A DNA stretch of 64,000 nt from Lachnospiraceae bacterium (GTDB lineage Bacteria > Bacillota > Clostridia > Lachnospirales > Lachnospiraceae): the NCBI GenBank assembly GCA_017427775.1, contig JAFRSD010000012.1:1-64000 (forward strand). The letters are read 5' to 3'. The notes beneath the pieces were generated by a model. It was not told where the DNA came from. It did not search any database and saw only the letters and a list, made by a program, of their open reading frames with translations. A program made the translations under genes and the position numbers. Positions 18,810 to 27,239 of the stretch are shown in pieces (position 1 is the first letter of the stretch; every line of letters starts with the position of its first letter).

Positions 18810-20978
18810 TTATTTTCTCATGCTAAGAAACATTGCTTCCGTTCTCTGATCCGGGCAGACAAATGTTATCTTTAGCGGGTAGTCGGCATGCTTCAGCATC
18901 CACCGGTCTACCGTCTGGCTTGCTACGATCGCGCATTCACGTAACGGGTAACCGAAGTAACCGGCTCCGATCGGCGGCATGGCAATATCATGAATGTTAT
19001 TGGCCATCGCAAGATCCATGACGCTTGTGTAGCATTTTTCCAGATATTTCTTATCCGAGCCGTCTCCGCCGAAACGGGGACATGCCGTATGAATAACATA
19101 TTTCGCGGGAAGGCCGCCTCCGATGGTGAGAACCGCTTTACCGGTCTCGCATCCCTTAAGGCTCATGCAGGCGCGCTTCAGTTCCGCGCCGCCCTTCTCA
19201 TAAAACTCCTCGTCGACGCCCTTTCCGATGGAAAGCGTCTGTGTTGTCACGTTTACCAGGCCTTCACAGCGGGTATCCACCAGCTTGCCCTGGATAACCG
19301 CAACCTGTCTGCGGCTTCCGCCCTTCGTGAACTCTTCCACGCGGCGAACCTTTTCTTCAGCGCTCTCTCTGACCTTCTCGACCTCGGCCTGCGCTTCGGC
19401 AATCTTACGGTCACGCTCCATTGCCTCAATTCGTGCCTTTGCCTCTGCCTCAATCTGCGCCTTCTCAAATGCGGCCTGAGCACGCGCCTTCATCTGCTCG
19501 GCACGGTACTTCGCGGCAACAGCCGCCTGGCGGGCAGCCTCCGCTCTAGCCTTAGCCGCCGCTTCCTCGGCTTTCGCCTTGGCAATGATCGACTTCAGTT
19601 CATCATCCTCGATCGGGGACGTCTGCTTAGGAGCAGGCGCAACAGGCGTCTTCACAACGGGTTTAACTGCAGGTTCTGCGGGTGCAGCTGTCTTGGCTGC
19701 CGGTTTCGCAACCGGCGCTGCAGACTTTGCTGCAGGAGCAGGCTTTACGGCAGGCGTAACAGGCTTCGGTGCAGGTGCCGGTTTCTCGGGCGTCGCAACT
19801 TTCGCAGCAATCGGAGATACCAGTCTTGCCGCATCTGCTTCTGACATCGGAGCTATCGGAACAACGGGCTCTTCTTTGGCTGCCGCTGCAAGCGGGGATA
19901 CCAGTCTTGCTGCCTCCGCCTCAGACATCACGGCAATAGATACGGCAGGTTCTTCTTGGGCTTCCGGAACAACCGGTACGACCGGCTCCTCTTTCGTTTC
20001 CGGAACAACCGGTATGGCCGGCTCCTCTTTCATTTCCGGAACAACCGGTATAGCCGGCTGCTCAGCCTCGTCCGCATCCTTCGGCCTTGCAAGGATGGAC
20101 GCCGGGTTACGAAGTCCACCCTGATAACGCATCAGGTCGAACAGATCCTGCTTCATTTCATAGAAACCGGCGAACGGAATACCATTGATCCGCTCGTTCC
20201 GGAACATCTGCTCCAAGCTTTCAAATGTATAGTTCGTAATTCCGAGGTCTTCATAGGAATGTCCGTGACGCACGTCATAGAACACTTCCTCAAGCCATGT
20301 GGAAACGATTTCGGAAACATACGGCAGCATGCATGCCTCATAAATCCGCATGCTCCAGATGGAAACGTCGTCTTTCTGCGGCGCGGGTTCATAATCATCC
20401 CCACCTCTGCCGCGACGCCGGTTCTTAATCTGTTTCGGCTGTTTTAAATCAACGGCATCGACGTACTCGGTTACCTTTTCGCCTGCGACCGCGCTCCACG
20501 CACGAAGATCTTCACGCACACGCATCAGCGCACGTCCGAGAAGGTTCCGTCCGCGCCATTCCTTGGTGTCCTCGCTTCTCGGATCGTCAATTCCGAGACC
20601 GATCCCCCAGATCGCGTCTCTCGGCGCGCATTCCGCAAGAATCGCGTTGCCGGTACCGAGAAGTTTCAGAAGAAGTTCCGGGTTCTGTTGGAATTTGGCC
20701 CGAAGACCGCGACGCATTACCTGCGGGCGGATCGTCTTCCAAAGGTTCTCATTATAACGCGCAACCTGCTTTCCGAGACGCTTGATCTCCGTAAGATTCT
20801 TGGACTTCATAATCTTTTCGGCGATTTCATCGTCCCCGAAGGTAAGCGCTTTCTGCTCCATCAGGTACTGTTCGCAGGAAAAATAATCCCTGCCCGCATA
20901 AGAAAACGGTGAGATAAACCAATTGCTCAGGTATCCGTTCTCCTTATGCGGATCGTAAAACCGTATGATTGTTCCCAT
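18810..20978 (-). CDS. NADAR domain-coiled coil-macro domain fusion, predicted ADP-ribose enzyme
   Basis: 722 residues. Residues 1-165 are a NADAR (YbiA-like N-glycosidase) domain: LSNWFISPFSYAGRDYFSCE, the EQYLMEQKA helix, LLGTGNAILAECAPRDAIWGIGL and GRNLLGRALMRVRE. About 200-300 is an unassigned helical domain. Then come a Pro/Ala/Glu-rich linker with repeats (305-455), an Ala/Glu/Lys/Arg coiled coil (460-552) and a C-terminal macro domain (557-722: VNVTTQTLSIGKGVDEEF, LPAKYVIHTACP, IAMPPIGAGYFGYPLREC). The macro loop has GKGVD for the usual GGGVD. Both ends belong to folds that bind or cleave ADP-ribose derivatives. No ADP-ribosyltransferase gene is adjacent. The start at ATG 20978 has GAGGAGG. 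The substrate is unknown. Confidence 0.85.
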   Translation of the reverse strand: MGTIIRFYDPHKENGYLSNWFISPFSYAGRDYFSCEQYLMEQKALTFGDDEIAEKIMKSKNLTEIKRLGKQVARYNENLWKTIRPQVMRRGLRAKFQQNPELLLKLLGTGNAILAECAPRDAIWGIGLGIDDPRSEDTKEWRGRNLLGRALMRVREDLRAWSAVAGEKVTEYVDAVDLKQPKQIKNRRRGRGGDDYEPAPQKDDVSIWSMRIYEACMLPYVSEIVSTWLEEVFYDVRHGHSYEDLGITNYTFESLEQMFRNERINGIPFAGFYEMKQDLFDLMRYQGGLRNPASILARPKDADEAEQPAIPVVPEMKEEPAIPVVPETKEEPVVPVVPEAQEEPAVSIAVMSEAEAARLVSPLAAAAKEEPVVPIAPMSEADAARLVSPIAAKVATPEKPAPAPKPVTPAVKPAPAAKSAAPVAKPAAKTAAPAEPAVKPVVKTPVAPAPKQTSPIEDDELKSIIAKAKAEEAAAKARAEAARQAAVAAKYRAEQMKARAQAAFEKAQIEAEAKARIEAMERDRKIAEAQAEVEKVRESAEEKVRRVEEFTKGGSRRQVAVIQGKLVDTRCEGLVNVTTQTLSIGKGVDEEFYEKGGAELKRACMSLKGCETGKAVLTIGGGLPAKYVIHTACPRFGGDGSDKKYLEKCYTSVMDLAMANNIHDIAMPPIGAGYFGYPLRECAIVASQTVDRWMLKHADYPLKITFVCPDQRTEAMFLSMRK
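19839..20063 (-). repeat. Protein repeats in the linker of the NADAR-macro gene
   Basis: Codes for residues about 306-380. There are three 12-13-residue units of the EEPAIPVVPE type in a row, then a longer unit present twice (MSEAEAARLVSPLAA and MSEADAARLVSPIAA, each near an EEPVVP-type phrase). DNA similarity between units suggests recent expansion. Confidence 0.8.
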
Positions 20979-21027
20979 AGTATCCTCCTCTTATGCTGCT
21001 GCGGGCAGCAACCCCGTTTACAAACCG

Positions 21028-22698
21028 TTATGCGTTACTTTTTGCTTCGTCCTCCTTGCGGATCTGTGCCCGCTTGATCTTGCCTCCGAGCGTCTTCGGA
21101 AGCTCGTCCACGAATTCCACGATTCGCGGATATTTATAAGGCGCCGTCGCCTTCTTTACATGATTCTGCAATTCCTTAACCAGCTCGTCCGAAGGCGTGT
21201 AGCCTTTGGCGAGAACGACCGTAGCCTTAACAACCTGGCCGCGGATCGGGTCGGGTGCCGCCGTAATGGCACACTCGACAACTGCCGGATGCTCGATCAG
21301 AGCGCTCTCAACCTCGAACGGTCCGATACGGTAACCGGAGCACTTGATAACGTCGTCATGGCGTCCCACAAACCATACATAGCCGTTATTGTCGCGCCAT
21401 GCAACATCCTTCAGGTTATAATTGCCGCCGGCAAATGCCTCGTCGGTCTGCTCTTTGTTCTGGTAATATCCGATGAAAAGTCCGATCGGATGATTGTTGA
21501 TCACGTCGCAGATGGTAATTTCACCTTCTGCACCGTTCTCTACCTCAACGCCGTCCATCATCAGCTTGATATCATAGATCGGAGACATCTTTCCGAGTGC
21601 TCCGGGAATCGGCTCGAACCACGGGAAGTCCGCAAACAGAACGGTTCCCTCGGTCTGGCCGAAACCGCTGTGGATCTTTCCGCCCGTAAGGGAAAGCCAG
21701 CGGTTGAAAACCTCCGGATTGAGCGGCTCGCCTGCCGTCGCATAGTTCTGAATGCTCGAAAGATCGTACTTCGCAACATCCTCCTGTAGCATGAACCGAT
21801 ACATTGTCGGCGGCGCACAGAACGTTGTCAGCTTGTACTGGGACATCTTCTCAAGAAGCTTGTCCGGATGGAATTTGATCATATCATAGGCGAAAATCGT
21901 CGCGCCGCAGATCCACTGGCCGTAAATCTTGCCCCAGCCGAACTTTGCCCAGCCGGAATCGGAAACGCTCATGTGGAGCTTGCCCTTCTGAACCTGCTGC
22001 CAGTACTTCGCGGTTACGATGTGACCGAGCGGATGATGATAATTGTGCGTTACCATCTTCGGCATGCCGGTCGTACCGGAAGTGAAATAAATCTGCATGA
22101 TATCGGTTCCCTTGGTCACCGCATCGCCCGTGGGGCGTTCCAAAGTATCCGGGAACTGCATGAATTCCTTATTAAAGTTGATCCAGCCGTCACGTTCTAC
22201 ATTGTCAACCACGGCGCGGTACTGTACGCCGGGCATCTCGGGCGCCGCAAGCTCCATCTGCTGCATAACGTACTCATCATCCACGCATACGAACATCTTT
22301 ACGTTGGCCGCATTGGCGCGGTACGCGATATCCTTCTTCGTAAGCTGGAGCGTTCCGGGGATTATGATCACGCCGAGTTTGATGAGCGCAACTGCGCAAA
22401 CCCAGTATTCCCAGCGGCGGCGGAGGATCAGCATTACCACGTCGCCCTTCTTCAAACCGAGCGACTTAAAATAGTTCGCCGCGCGGTTGCTCAACTTACT
22501 GATATCGGTAAATGTAAACGTCTTCTCGTTGCCGAAATCATCGCACCACAAAAGCGCTCTCAGGTCGGGCTCTTCCTGTGCCCAGCCGTCTACGATGTCA
22601 AATCCGAAGTTGAAATACTCGGGTGCGATTACTTTATAATTCTTCTTGAAATCCTCGTACGAACTGAACTCGGTACGGGGAAGGTACTTCTCTAACAT
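21028..22698 (-). CDS. Acyl-CoA synthetase (AMP-forming), medium-chain type
   Basis: 556 residues. Adenylation motifs: phosphate loop FTSGTTGMPKMVTH, A5-type GFGQTEG, and the hinge and C-terminal lysine region GRHDDVIKCSGYRIGPFEVE...PRIVEFVDELPKTLGGKIKR. It activates a carboxylic acid to acyl-AMP, then acyl-CoA. It resembles ACSM-type medium or branched-chain enzymes; the chain length is not determined. The start at ATG 22698 has AAAGGAG. It lies 36 bp downstream of the XRE-cupin gene and is probably in the same operon. Confidence 0.93.
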   Translation of the reverse strand: MLEKYLPRTEFSSYEDFKKNYKVIAPEYFNFGFDIVDGWAQEEPDLRALLWCDDFGNEKTFTFTDISKLSNRAANYFKSLGLKKGDVVMLILRRRWEYWVCAVALIKLGVIIIPGTLQLTKKDIAYRANAANVKMFVCVDDEYVMQQMELAAPEMPGVQYRAVVDNVERDGWINFNKEFMQFPDTLERPTGDAVTKGTDIMQIYFTSGTTGMPKMVTHNYHHPLGHIVTAKYWQQVQKGKLHMSVSDSGWAKFGWGKIYGQWICGATIFAYDMIKFHPDKLLEKMSQYKLTTFCAPPTMYRFMLQEDVAKYDLSSIQNYATAGEPLNPEVFNRWLSLTGGKIHSGFGQTEGTVLFADFPWFEPIPGALGKMSPIYDIKLMMDGVEVENGAEGEITICDVINNHPIGLFIGYYQNKEQTDEAFAGGNYNLKDVAWRDNNGYVWFVGRHDDVIKCSGYRIGPFEVESALIEHPAVVECAITAAPDPIRGQVVKATVVLAKGYTPSDELVKELQNHVKKATAPYKYPRIVEFVDELPKTLGGKIKRAQIRKEDEAKSNA

Positions 22699-22734
22699 GT
22701 CTATAAATCTCCTTTAATCGCGGGCTTCCGCTTA

Positions 22735-23283
22735 TTATTCCGCAATCATCGTAAGGAAAGTGCCGGGCTCATTGCCGTAGCACTTCTGGCCGTGCGGATG
22801 CGTAGGGTTAAAGTAAATGCTGTCACCTTTATGAAGGACGATCTCCTGATCGTCGAAGACGACGACAATACTGCCCTCGATTACAAGGTTGAATTCCTCA
22901 CCGCCGTGCTGCACAAGCGCTGCCGGCTTATCGGACGGATCAAGCGTAACCAGAAACGGCTGCATGATCTTATTGGTAAAATGGAACGCAAGATTCTGGA
23001 AACGGTATCCCGGATAACGGTCTGCAGGCTGTCCCTGTCCGGCACGCACGACCTGATAAGTCCGAAGCTTTGCTCCGGTTCCGGTCATGATCTCCGAAAA
23101 ATCCACATGGAACTTCTTCGCGATCGAATAGATTACGCTGATCGGAACGTCCTCCGCGCACTCTTCGTATTTCTTATAGGTTTCGGGATCCACATAAATC
23201 TCCCGCGCCAGTTCTTCCTGCGTATATCCGCAGACTTCCCGCAATTCGCGGATTCGCGCTGCCAGCTCTTTTAATTCGTCCAT
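22735..23283 (-). CDS. XRE-cupin transcriptional regulator
   Basis: 182 residues. An N-terminal helix-turn-helix (RIRELREVCGYTQEELAREI, VDPETYKKYE) is joined to a C-terminal cupin (GEEFNLVIEGSIVVVFDDQEIVLHKGDSIYFNPTHPHGQKC). Such proteins sense a small ligand and usually control adjacent metabolic genes. Here the cotranscribed acyl-CoA synthetase makes an acid or acyl-CoA a reasonable ligand guess. AGAGG precedes ATG 23283. Confidence 0.92.
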   Translation of the reverse strand: MDELKELAARIRELREVCGYTQEELAREIYVDPETYKKYEECAEDVPISVIYSIAKKFHVDFSEIMTGTGAKLRTYQVVRAGQGQPADRYPGYRFQNLAFHFTNKIMQPFLVTLDPSDKPAALVQHGGEEFNLVIEGSIVVVFDDQEIVLHKGDSIYFNPTHPHGQKCYGNEPGTFLTMIAE

Positions 23284-23363
23284 AAGGTACCTCTTGCTTT
23301 AATAAATACAGAACCCGCGTGCCATGCGGCGTCAGGTTCTGACAGTTTTCCATAGGTAGTAAG

Positions 23364-23393
23364 ATTATATACCCCTTTTTCGGAAAATGTCAA
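23364..23393 (-). promoter_or_regulatory. Promoter of the XRE-cupin/acyl-CoA synthetase operon
   Basis: On the minus strand TTGACA (23388-23393) and TATAAT (23364-23369), 18-bp spacer. A second TTGACA lies about 20 bp further upstream. The leader contains the inverted repeat AGAACC...GGTTCT (about 23311-23337). Confidence 0.8.
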
Positions 23394-23463
23394 TGTTTCA
23401 CTTGCATTTGTCAACGGAAATCGGTAAACTGATGGCAGGATTTTGAACATAGGAGTATATATC

Positions 23464-23805
23464 ATGCCTTATTTCCGTGAATTGCCTTTGAAAAAGATTC
23501 TTCAGATGAACTTTATCCTCGGTCTTGCGACCGGATGGTTTTTCATACAGGGAATCAAGCTGACTCTCGGTCTCGCAGTCTTCGGCGGGAAGCAGCTGAC
23601 GCCCTTCTTCTACCGTATGCTCGGCGTACAATTGTCCTTCCTCGTTTTCATCATCGTATGGTTCATCGATCAGAAATACTGGGAGAAGCATCGGACGCCA
23701 ACGCCCCCTCAGAAGCCGGGCAAGACCGAATACGGACGCCTTTTCCTGACGCTTCTCGTATACGCGGCAGGCGCCGGAATCATCAACCTGGTAAGATTCC
23801 TGTAG
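23464..23805 (+). CDS. Small three-helix membrane protein, function unknown
   Basis: 113 residues from ATG 23464 (AGGAG 8 nt upstream). Hydrophobic segments lie at about 15-37, 50-70 and 92-112, with a hydrophilic Pro-rich loop (EKHRTPTPPQKPGK) between the last two. No family is recognised. It is monocistronic and followed directly by a strong terminator. Confidence 0.65.
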   Translation: MPYFRELPLKKILQMNFILGLATGWFFIQGIKLTLGLAVFGGKQLTPFFYRMLGVQLSFLVFIIVWFIDQKYWEKHRTPTPPQKPGKTEYGRLFLTLLVYAAGAGIINLVRFL

Positions 23806-23810
23806 ATTCG

Positions 23811-23842
23811 AAAACGGATGGGTCATCCCCATCCGTTTTTTC
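23811..23842. terminator. Strong terminator, probably bidirectional
   Basis: A perfect 12-bp stem (23811-23822 with 23828-23839, AAAACGGATGGG/CCCATCCGTTTT), a 5-nt loop and T6 on the plus strand. The A4 at the left arm gives a shorter T-run for leftward transcripts from the ABC operon. Confidence 0.9.
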
Positions 23843-23888
23843 ATTCTCCCCTTTGCACATGAAAGACTTGCCCTTGTTCGGTTCATCC

Positions 23889-23915
23889 CGAAAGGGAATC
23901 CCTTTCGTGTTTTTT
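23889..23915 (+). terminator. Second plus-strand terminator-like hairpin
   Basis: CGAAAGGG (23889-23896), AAT, CCCTTTCG (23900-23907), then TGTTTTTT. It stops just at the end of the opposing permease gene. Confidence 0.7.
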
Positions 23916-25110
23916 ACAACGCCGCATACAGCTGCGTCAGGCCGATCAGTACAGCGCCCAGAAGCATTCCCGCCCAAGCCTTCCAAAACTTATAGACGTT
24001 CTTTTGATAGATCATTTCCCAGATAACCGCGACTGAGAGCATAACGGAAAGCCACGCCAGCGTGTCCCCGGGAAACAACTTATATTGCAGATTCATGTTC
24101 CAAAAAGACGACTCCGAATCAACCATAATCTGTCCGATTCCGCGAGCACCCGGCTCATCCCGACAGAAATCGACGGAAACCTGAAAGGTATACCACGACG
24201 AAAGATTCAAAAACGTCATTGCCCAGATGAGCGCGCCCTGAAGTGCGATATGCATTCCGCGGCACTTGTTCAGTCCCTCCACCCGTTCGGCTCTTCTTTT
24301 AACAAAAGCCAGATATCCGAACGCGATACACGCCAACGCAATCAGCAGGAACCACGGAATCACCTGCCAGAAGTATGTGCCGGCCTTCCCGGGATCGTCC
24401 GTCAGGTCGGAACTCGTTCCGAGAAGCCTCAATACTCTTTCCGTCGTATAGAAAAACTTGGCAGGTCCCTTTCCGGCAACTTGGGAATACCACATCTCCC
24501 GCGTAAGATCCTTACGGAACAGATACCGCCATATCGGAAGCATCTGTATGGACAGGTATCCCACATAAAATGTCAGCATCCACCCGCCGTAGAGCACAAC
24601 ATACACCAGCCCTCCGGATGACAGCGAAAAGCAGATCATCGCCAGCCCATAGTAAAACAGGAATACCGTAGCAATCAAAACAATCCGCGTCGGAAAGTAG
24701 CCGGCATCCACGCTGAGATATTTGGAGCAGGCAAATACAATTGCCATCACGGCGGTCTCCGCAAGAAGAAATACCGCAAGATATGCACCGGCAATGATCG
24801 TCGCGCTTCCGAAGATGCTCCTTCTGGTTGTCGGAAGACTGTAAAACACATCCACGCCTTCCGCCGAGTTATACTGCGAAAGCAGTCTCCACATGATGAC
24901 AAACGGAGCAAACACGGCGAATGCCATTCCGACATTCGTGTTGTTGAACAGCTTGACGTGATAGATGTCCGAAGGGTTCCCTCCGGTTTTTAAAACAAGG
25001 AACTGTACCGCTTCCCACATCAGAAGAAGCAGCAGTATCAGCAGATAAAACGTATAATCCCGTTCAAGCATATCGCGTAGGACATTTTTCTGCCAAAACG
25101 GTTTCTTCAT
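23914..25110 (-). CDS. ABC transporter permease (ABC-2 type)
   Basis: 398 residues from ATG 25110, which overlaps the stop of the upstream permease by four bases (ATGA). The N-terminus KKPFWQKNVLRDMLERDYTFY is cytoplasmic; about eight hydrophobic helices follow (first at about 22-42). A hydrophilic stretch (about 300-340) separates the last two. It pairs with the 25107-27239 permease and the 27220-28155 ATPase. The substrate is unknown; GntR/YtrA-type operons of this build often respond to cell-wall antibiotics. Confidence 0.8.
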   Translation of the reverse strand: MKKPFWQKNVLRDMLERDYTFYLLILLLLLMWEAVQFLVLKTGGNPSDIYHVKLFNNTNVGMAFAVFAPFVIMWRLLSQYNSAEGVDVFYSLPTTRRSIFGSATIIAGAYLAVFLLAETAVMAIVFACSKYLSVDAGYFPTRIVLIATVFLFYYGLAMICFSLSSGGLVYVVLYGGWMLTFYVGYLSIQMLPIWRYLFRKDLTREMWYSQVAGKGPAKFFYTTERVLRLLGTSSDLTDDPGKAGTYFWQVIPWFLLIALACIAFGYLAFVKRRAERVEGLNKCRGMHIALQGALIWAMTFLNLSSWYTFQVSVDFCRDEPGARGIGQIMVDSESSFWNMNLQYKLFPGDTLAWLSVMLSVAVIWEMIYQKNVYKFWKAWAGMLLGAVLIGLTQLYAAL

Positions 25111-27239
25111 GATCCTTCTCCCTCCTCTTCCTGTTGCGGGGTCTCCTGCTGCCGGGACTCTTCCTGCCTCTTCTTCCACTCTTCCTCGCGTTGTCGGTTC
25201 TCCTCCGCCCGGATGTCTCCGTAGAATTTCATTATCTCTTTGAGCTTTTCCGCAGGAACAAAGAATGTATATGTCGCTTTCGGGTAGTCCTCTACATACG
25301 CTCTGCTCTTCTCATAAAGATGAACAACCGCCTCCGCCGTTTCCATCCCCGCGGTAATCGGCTCCTCCGGTCCCAGGATCAGATCATAGATCGTCTGCAG
25401 GTATTCCTCGGGGAAAGCAGGGTTGTCTGCCTTTTGTTGAAATGTCCCGTTAACGATATTTCCTCCGACGGAGAATCTGGTGTAAAGCCATCTTTCATCG
25501 TATGTCTCTCTGTCATAAGTATCTTCTTCCTTAAAGAAAACCACAGTAAGATATGCTTTCGGATTCTCCCGGATTGCTTCCGCAAAAGCCTTTCTCTGAG
25601 GACGGCACACCTTTTCATGATAGTAAACTGCCGCCTCGGTATCCGGCGGGAACGCGCATTCGATGGAATTCTGGGGCTCAAAACTGTTCTCCATACTCAT
25701 GTATACGCGAAACTGGGCCCTGTAGTAATCAATGATACCGACAGTGACCGTCTGTCCGCTCTTCGAAAGACCGCCGAGCGCATTCACATAATAAACCGGA
25801 AGTTCCTTCTTACACCAGTCCGGCAGCAAAGCGGCAAATTCCTCGTACTCCTCATACGTTTCAAACTCCGAGGAAATCTTCGGTTTCTTTCCGAAGGAAC
25901 AGAAGATTCCGGTCGGAACGATTCTTCTTTTCGGAAGAAACTCCGTTGCTTCCGTGATATCCCTGTTGATATAGAACTGACGGCACCCGCTTTTCGTATA
26001 AAGGCTGATCTTCATCTCATGATACTCATACCGTTCCGTGACGGGATTATCGTGTTCATTTTCCAGGAAGCTATACAACTTATCCATGATTTCCTTATCG
26101 GAGACCATACCGGGGAAGTAATAATCACACCGCATCGCGATCACTTCTTCTCTCGCGGGAAGCGTCCTTCCGAAACGTGCATAAAGAAGCGTCGCTGCCG
26201 AGATAATACCTGCCAGGATGACCGACAGTCCGACGCAGCACAGAAACTTTTTGCTTAACTTCTCGCGGAACAGCCGTAACAGGAAGTAGACAATTAATCC
26301 GATCAAAACGGGAACAAGAAGAATATTTGTTTTGTATTCTCCTCCGAGTACCACGATATAGGTGATCAGTAAAAGCGGGAACAGGTTCAAAAGGACGGTC
26401 AGCACATAGAACATAGGCTTGTTCCGGTATTCCGCGCCGATAAATTCCACTCTGGAACGGTCCGAAAGACGTCTTCCGAACAATAGCAGCAGAACGGCAA
26501 GGAACAGATTAACCAGGATTGCAAGTGTATCATATGCGGTGACAAGAACATCCGTCACACTTGAAACACTCTCTGTGGACATCAGCCGGTGGAACAGCCT
26601 CATTCGGTAGAATAAGGACATATACACCGAGACAAAGTTGCCGGAATACGATCTGACCACCCCCGGAACCAAGGCGAGGATTACCCAATAACCGCCCACA
26701 ATGCCGAGTAGCAGAACGAAATACGATGCCGGGGTATGCGCCAGTTCCCGGATAACGGAAAGAACCGCGAGAAATACAAGCCCGATCACAAAAAGGAGGA
26801 TTACCCTGTGTATGTGCTCCGACGGATAGAAACGAAGCTTTCCGGGCATCAGATTATCCATGCTGCGGCGTTCCATTCGGAAGCTCGCAATGACAACTGC
26901 CGCTTCCGTAACCAGTATATACAGAACCATATTGGTCATCTCCGCAAGCAGCGAAGTCCAGTACCACTCCGCCTTGCTCGCGGGCAGGGTTCTGAAAAAG
27001 TCCCATTTTCTCTTACGTCGGTAGCCATGAATTATCATCTCTCCGAGCAGAAGAAATGCGAGCATTCCCGTAGCCTGCGTTGCCATCATTACAATTCCCG
27101 TCGAAACAATGGCGTCTCCGCCGGGGAAATCCACCGCGTTCACGGTCATAATGATCCCGACCAGAAGCGATACGATCCGGATGATTCTTGTGCGTCGCAG
27201 TGCATCCCGATATACCTTTTTATTGATTGGAAGTTTCAT
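25107..27239 (-). CDS. ABC transporter permease with large C-terminal soluble domain
   Basis: 710 residues, unusually long for an ABC-2 permease. Residues about 15-365 contain roughly ten hydrophobic helices. Residues about 370-680 form a hydrophilic domain (LPAREEVIAMRCDYYFPGMVSDKE onwards), followed by a Gln/Glu-rich tail. The tail lacks a further membrane helix, so the soluble domain follows the last helix. The layout recalls permeases annotated with DUF6449, from memory. GGAGGG precedes ATG 27239 inside the end of the ATPase gene (20-bp overlap). Confidence 0.8.
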   Translation of the reverse strand: MKLPINKKVYRDALRRTRIIRIVSLLVGIIMTVNAVDFPGGDAIVSTGIVMMATQATGMLAFLLLGEMIIHGYRRKRKWDFFRTLPASKAEWYWTSLLAEMTNMVLYILVTEAAVVIASFRMERRSMDNLMPGKLRFYPSEHIHRVILLFVIGLVFLAVLSVIRELAHTPASYFVLLLGIVGGYWVILALVPGVVRSYSGNFVSVYMSLFYRMRLFHRLMSTESVSSVTDVLVTAYDTLAILVNLFLAVLLLLFGRRLSDRSRVEFIGAEYRNKPMFYVLTVLLNLFPLLLITYIVVLGGEYKTNILLVPVLIGLIVYFLLRLFREKLSKKFLCCVGLSVILAGIISAATLLYARFGRTLPAREEVIAMRCDYYFPGMVSDKEIMDKLYSFLENEHDNPVTERYEYHEMKISLYTKSGCRQFYINRDITEATEFLPKRRIVPTGIFCSFGKKPKISSEFETYEEYEEFAALLPDWCKKELPVYYVNALGGLSKSGQTVTVGIIDYYRAQFRVYMSMENSFEPQNSIECAFPPDTEAAVYYHEKVCRPQRKAFAEAIRENPKAYLTVVFFKEEDTYDRETYDERWLYTRFSVGGNIVNGTFQQKADNPAFPEEYLQTIYDLILGPEEPITAGMETAEAVVHLYEKSRAYVEDYPKATYTFFVPAEKLKEIMKFYGDIRAEENRQREEEWKKRQEESRQQETPQQEEEGEGS

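Noticed and set aside
19250-20000. Possible CRISPR-like or tandem DNA array in the repetitive part of the NADAR-macro gene
   Set aside because: Repeats are in-frame, imperfect and translate to Pro/Ala/Glu phrases; no spacers of even size. Other low-complexity stretches (29100-29900) likewise encode a coiled coil.
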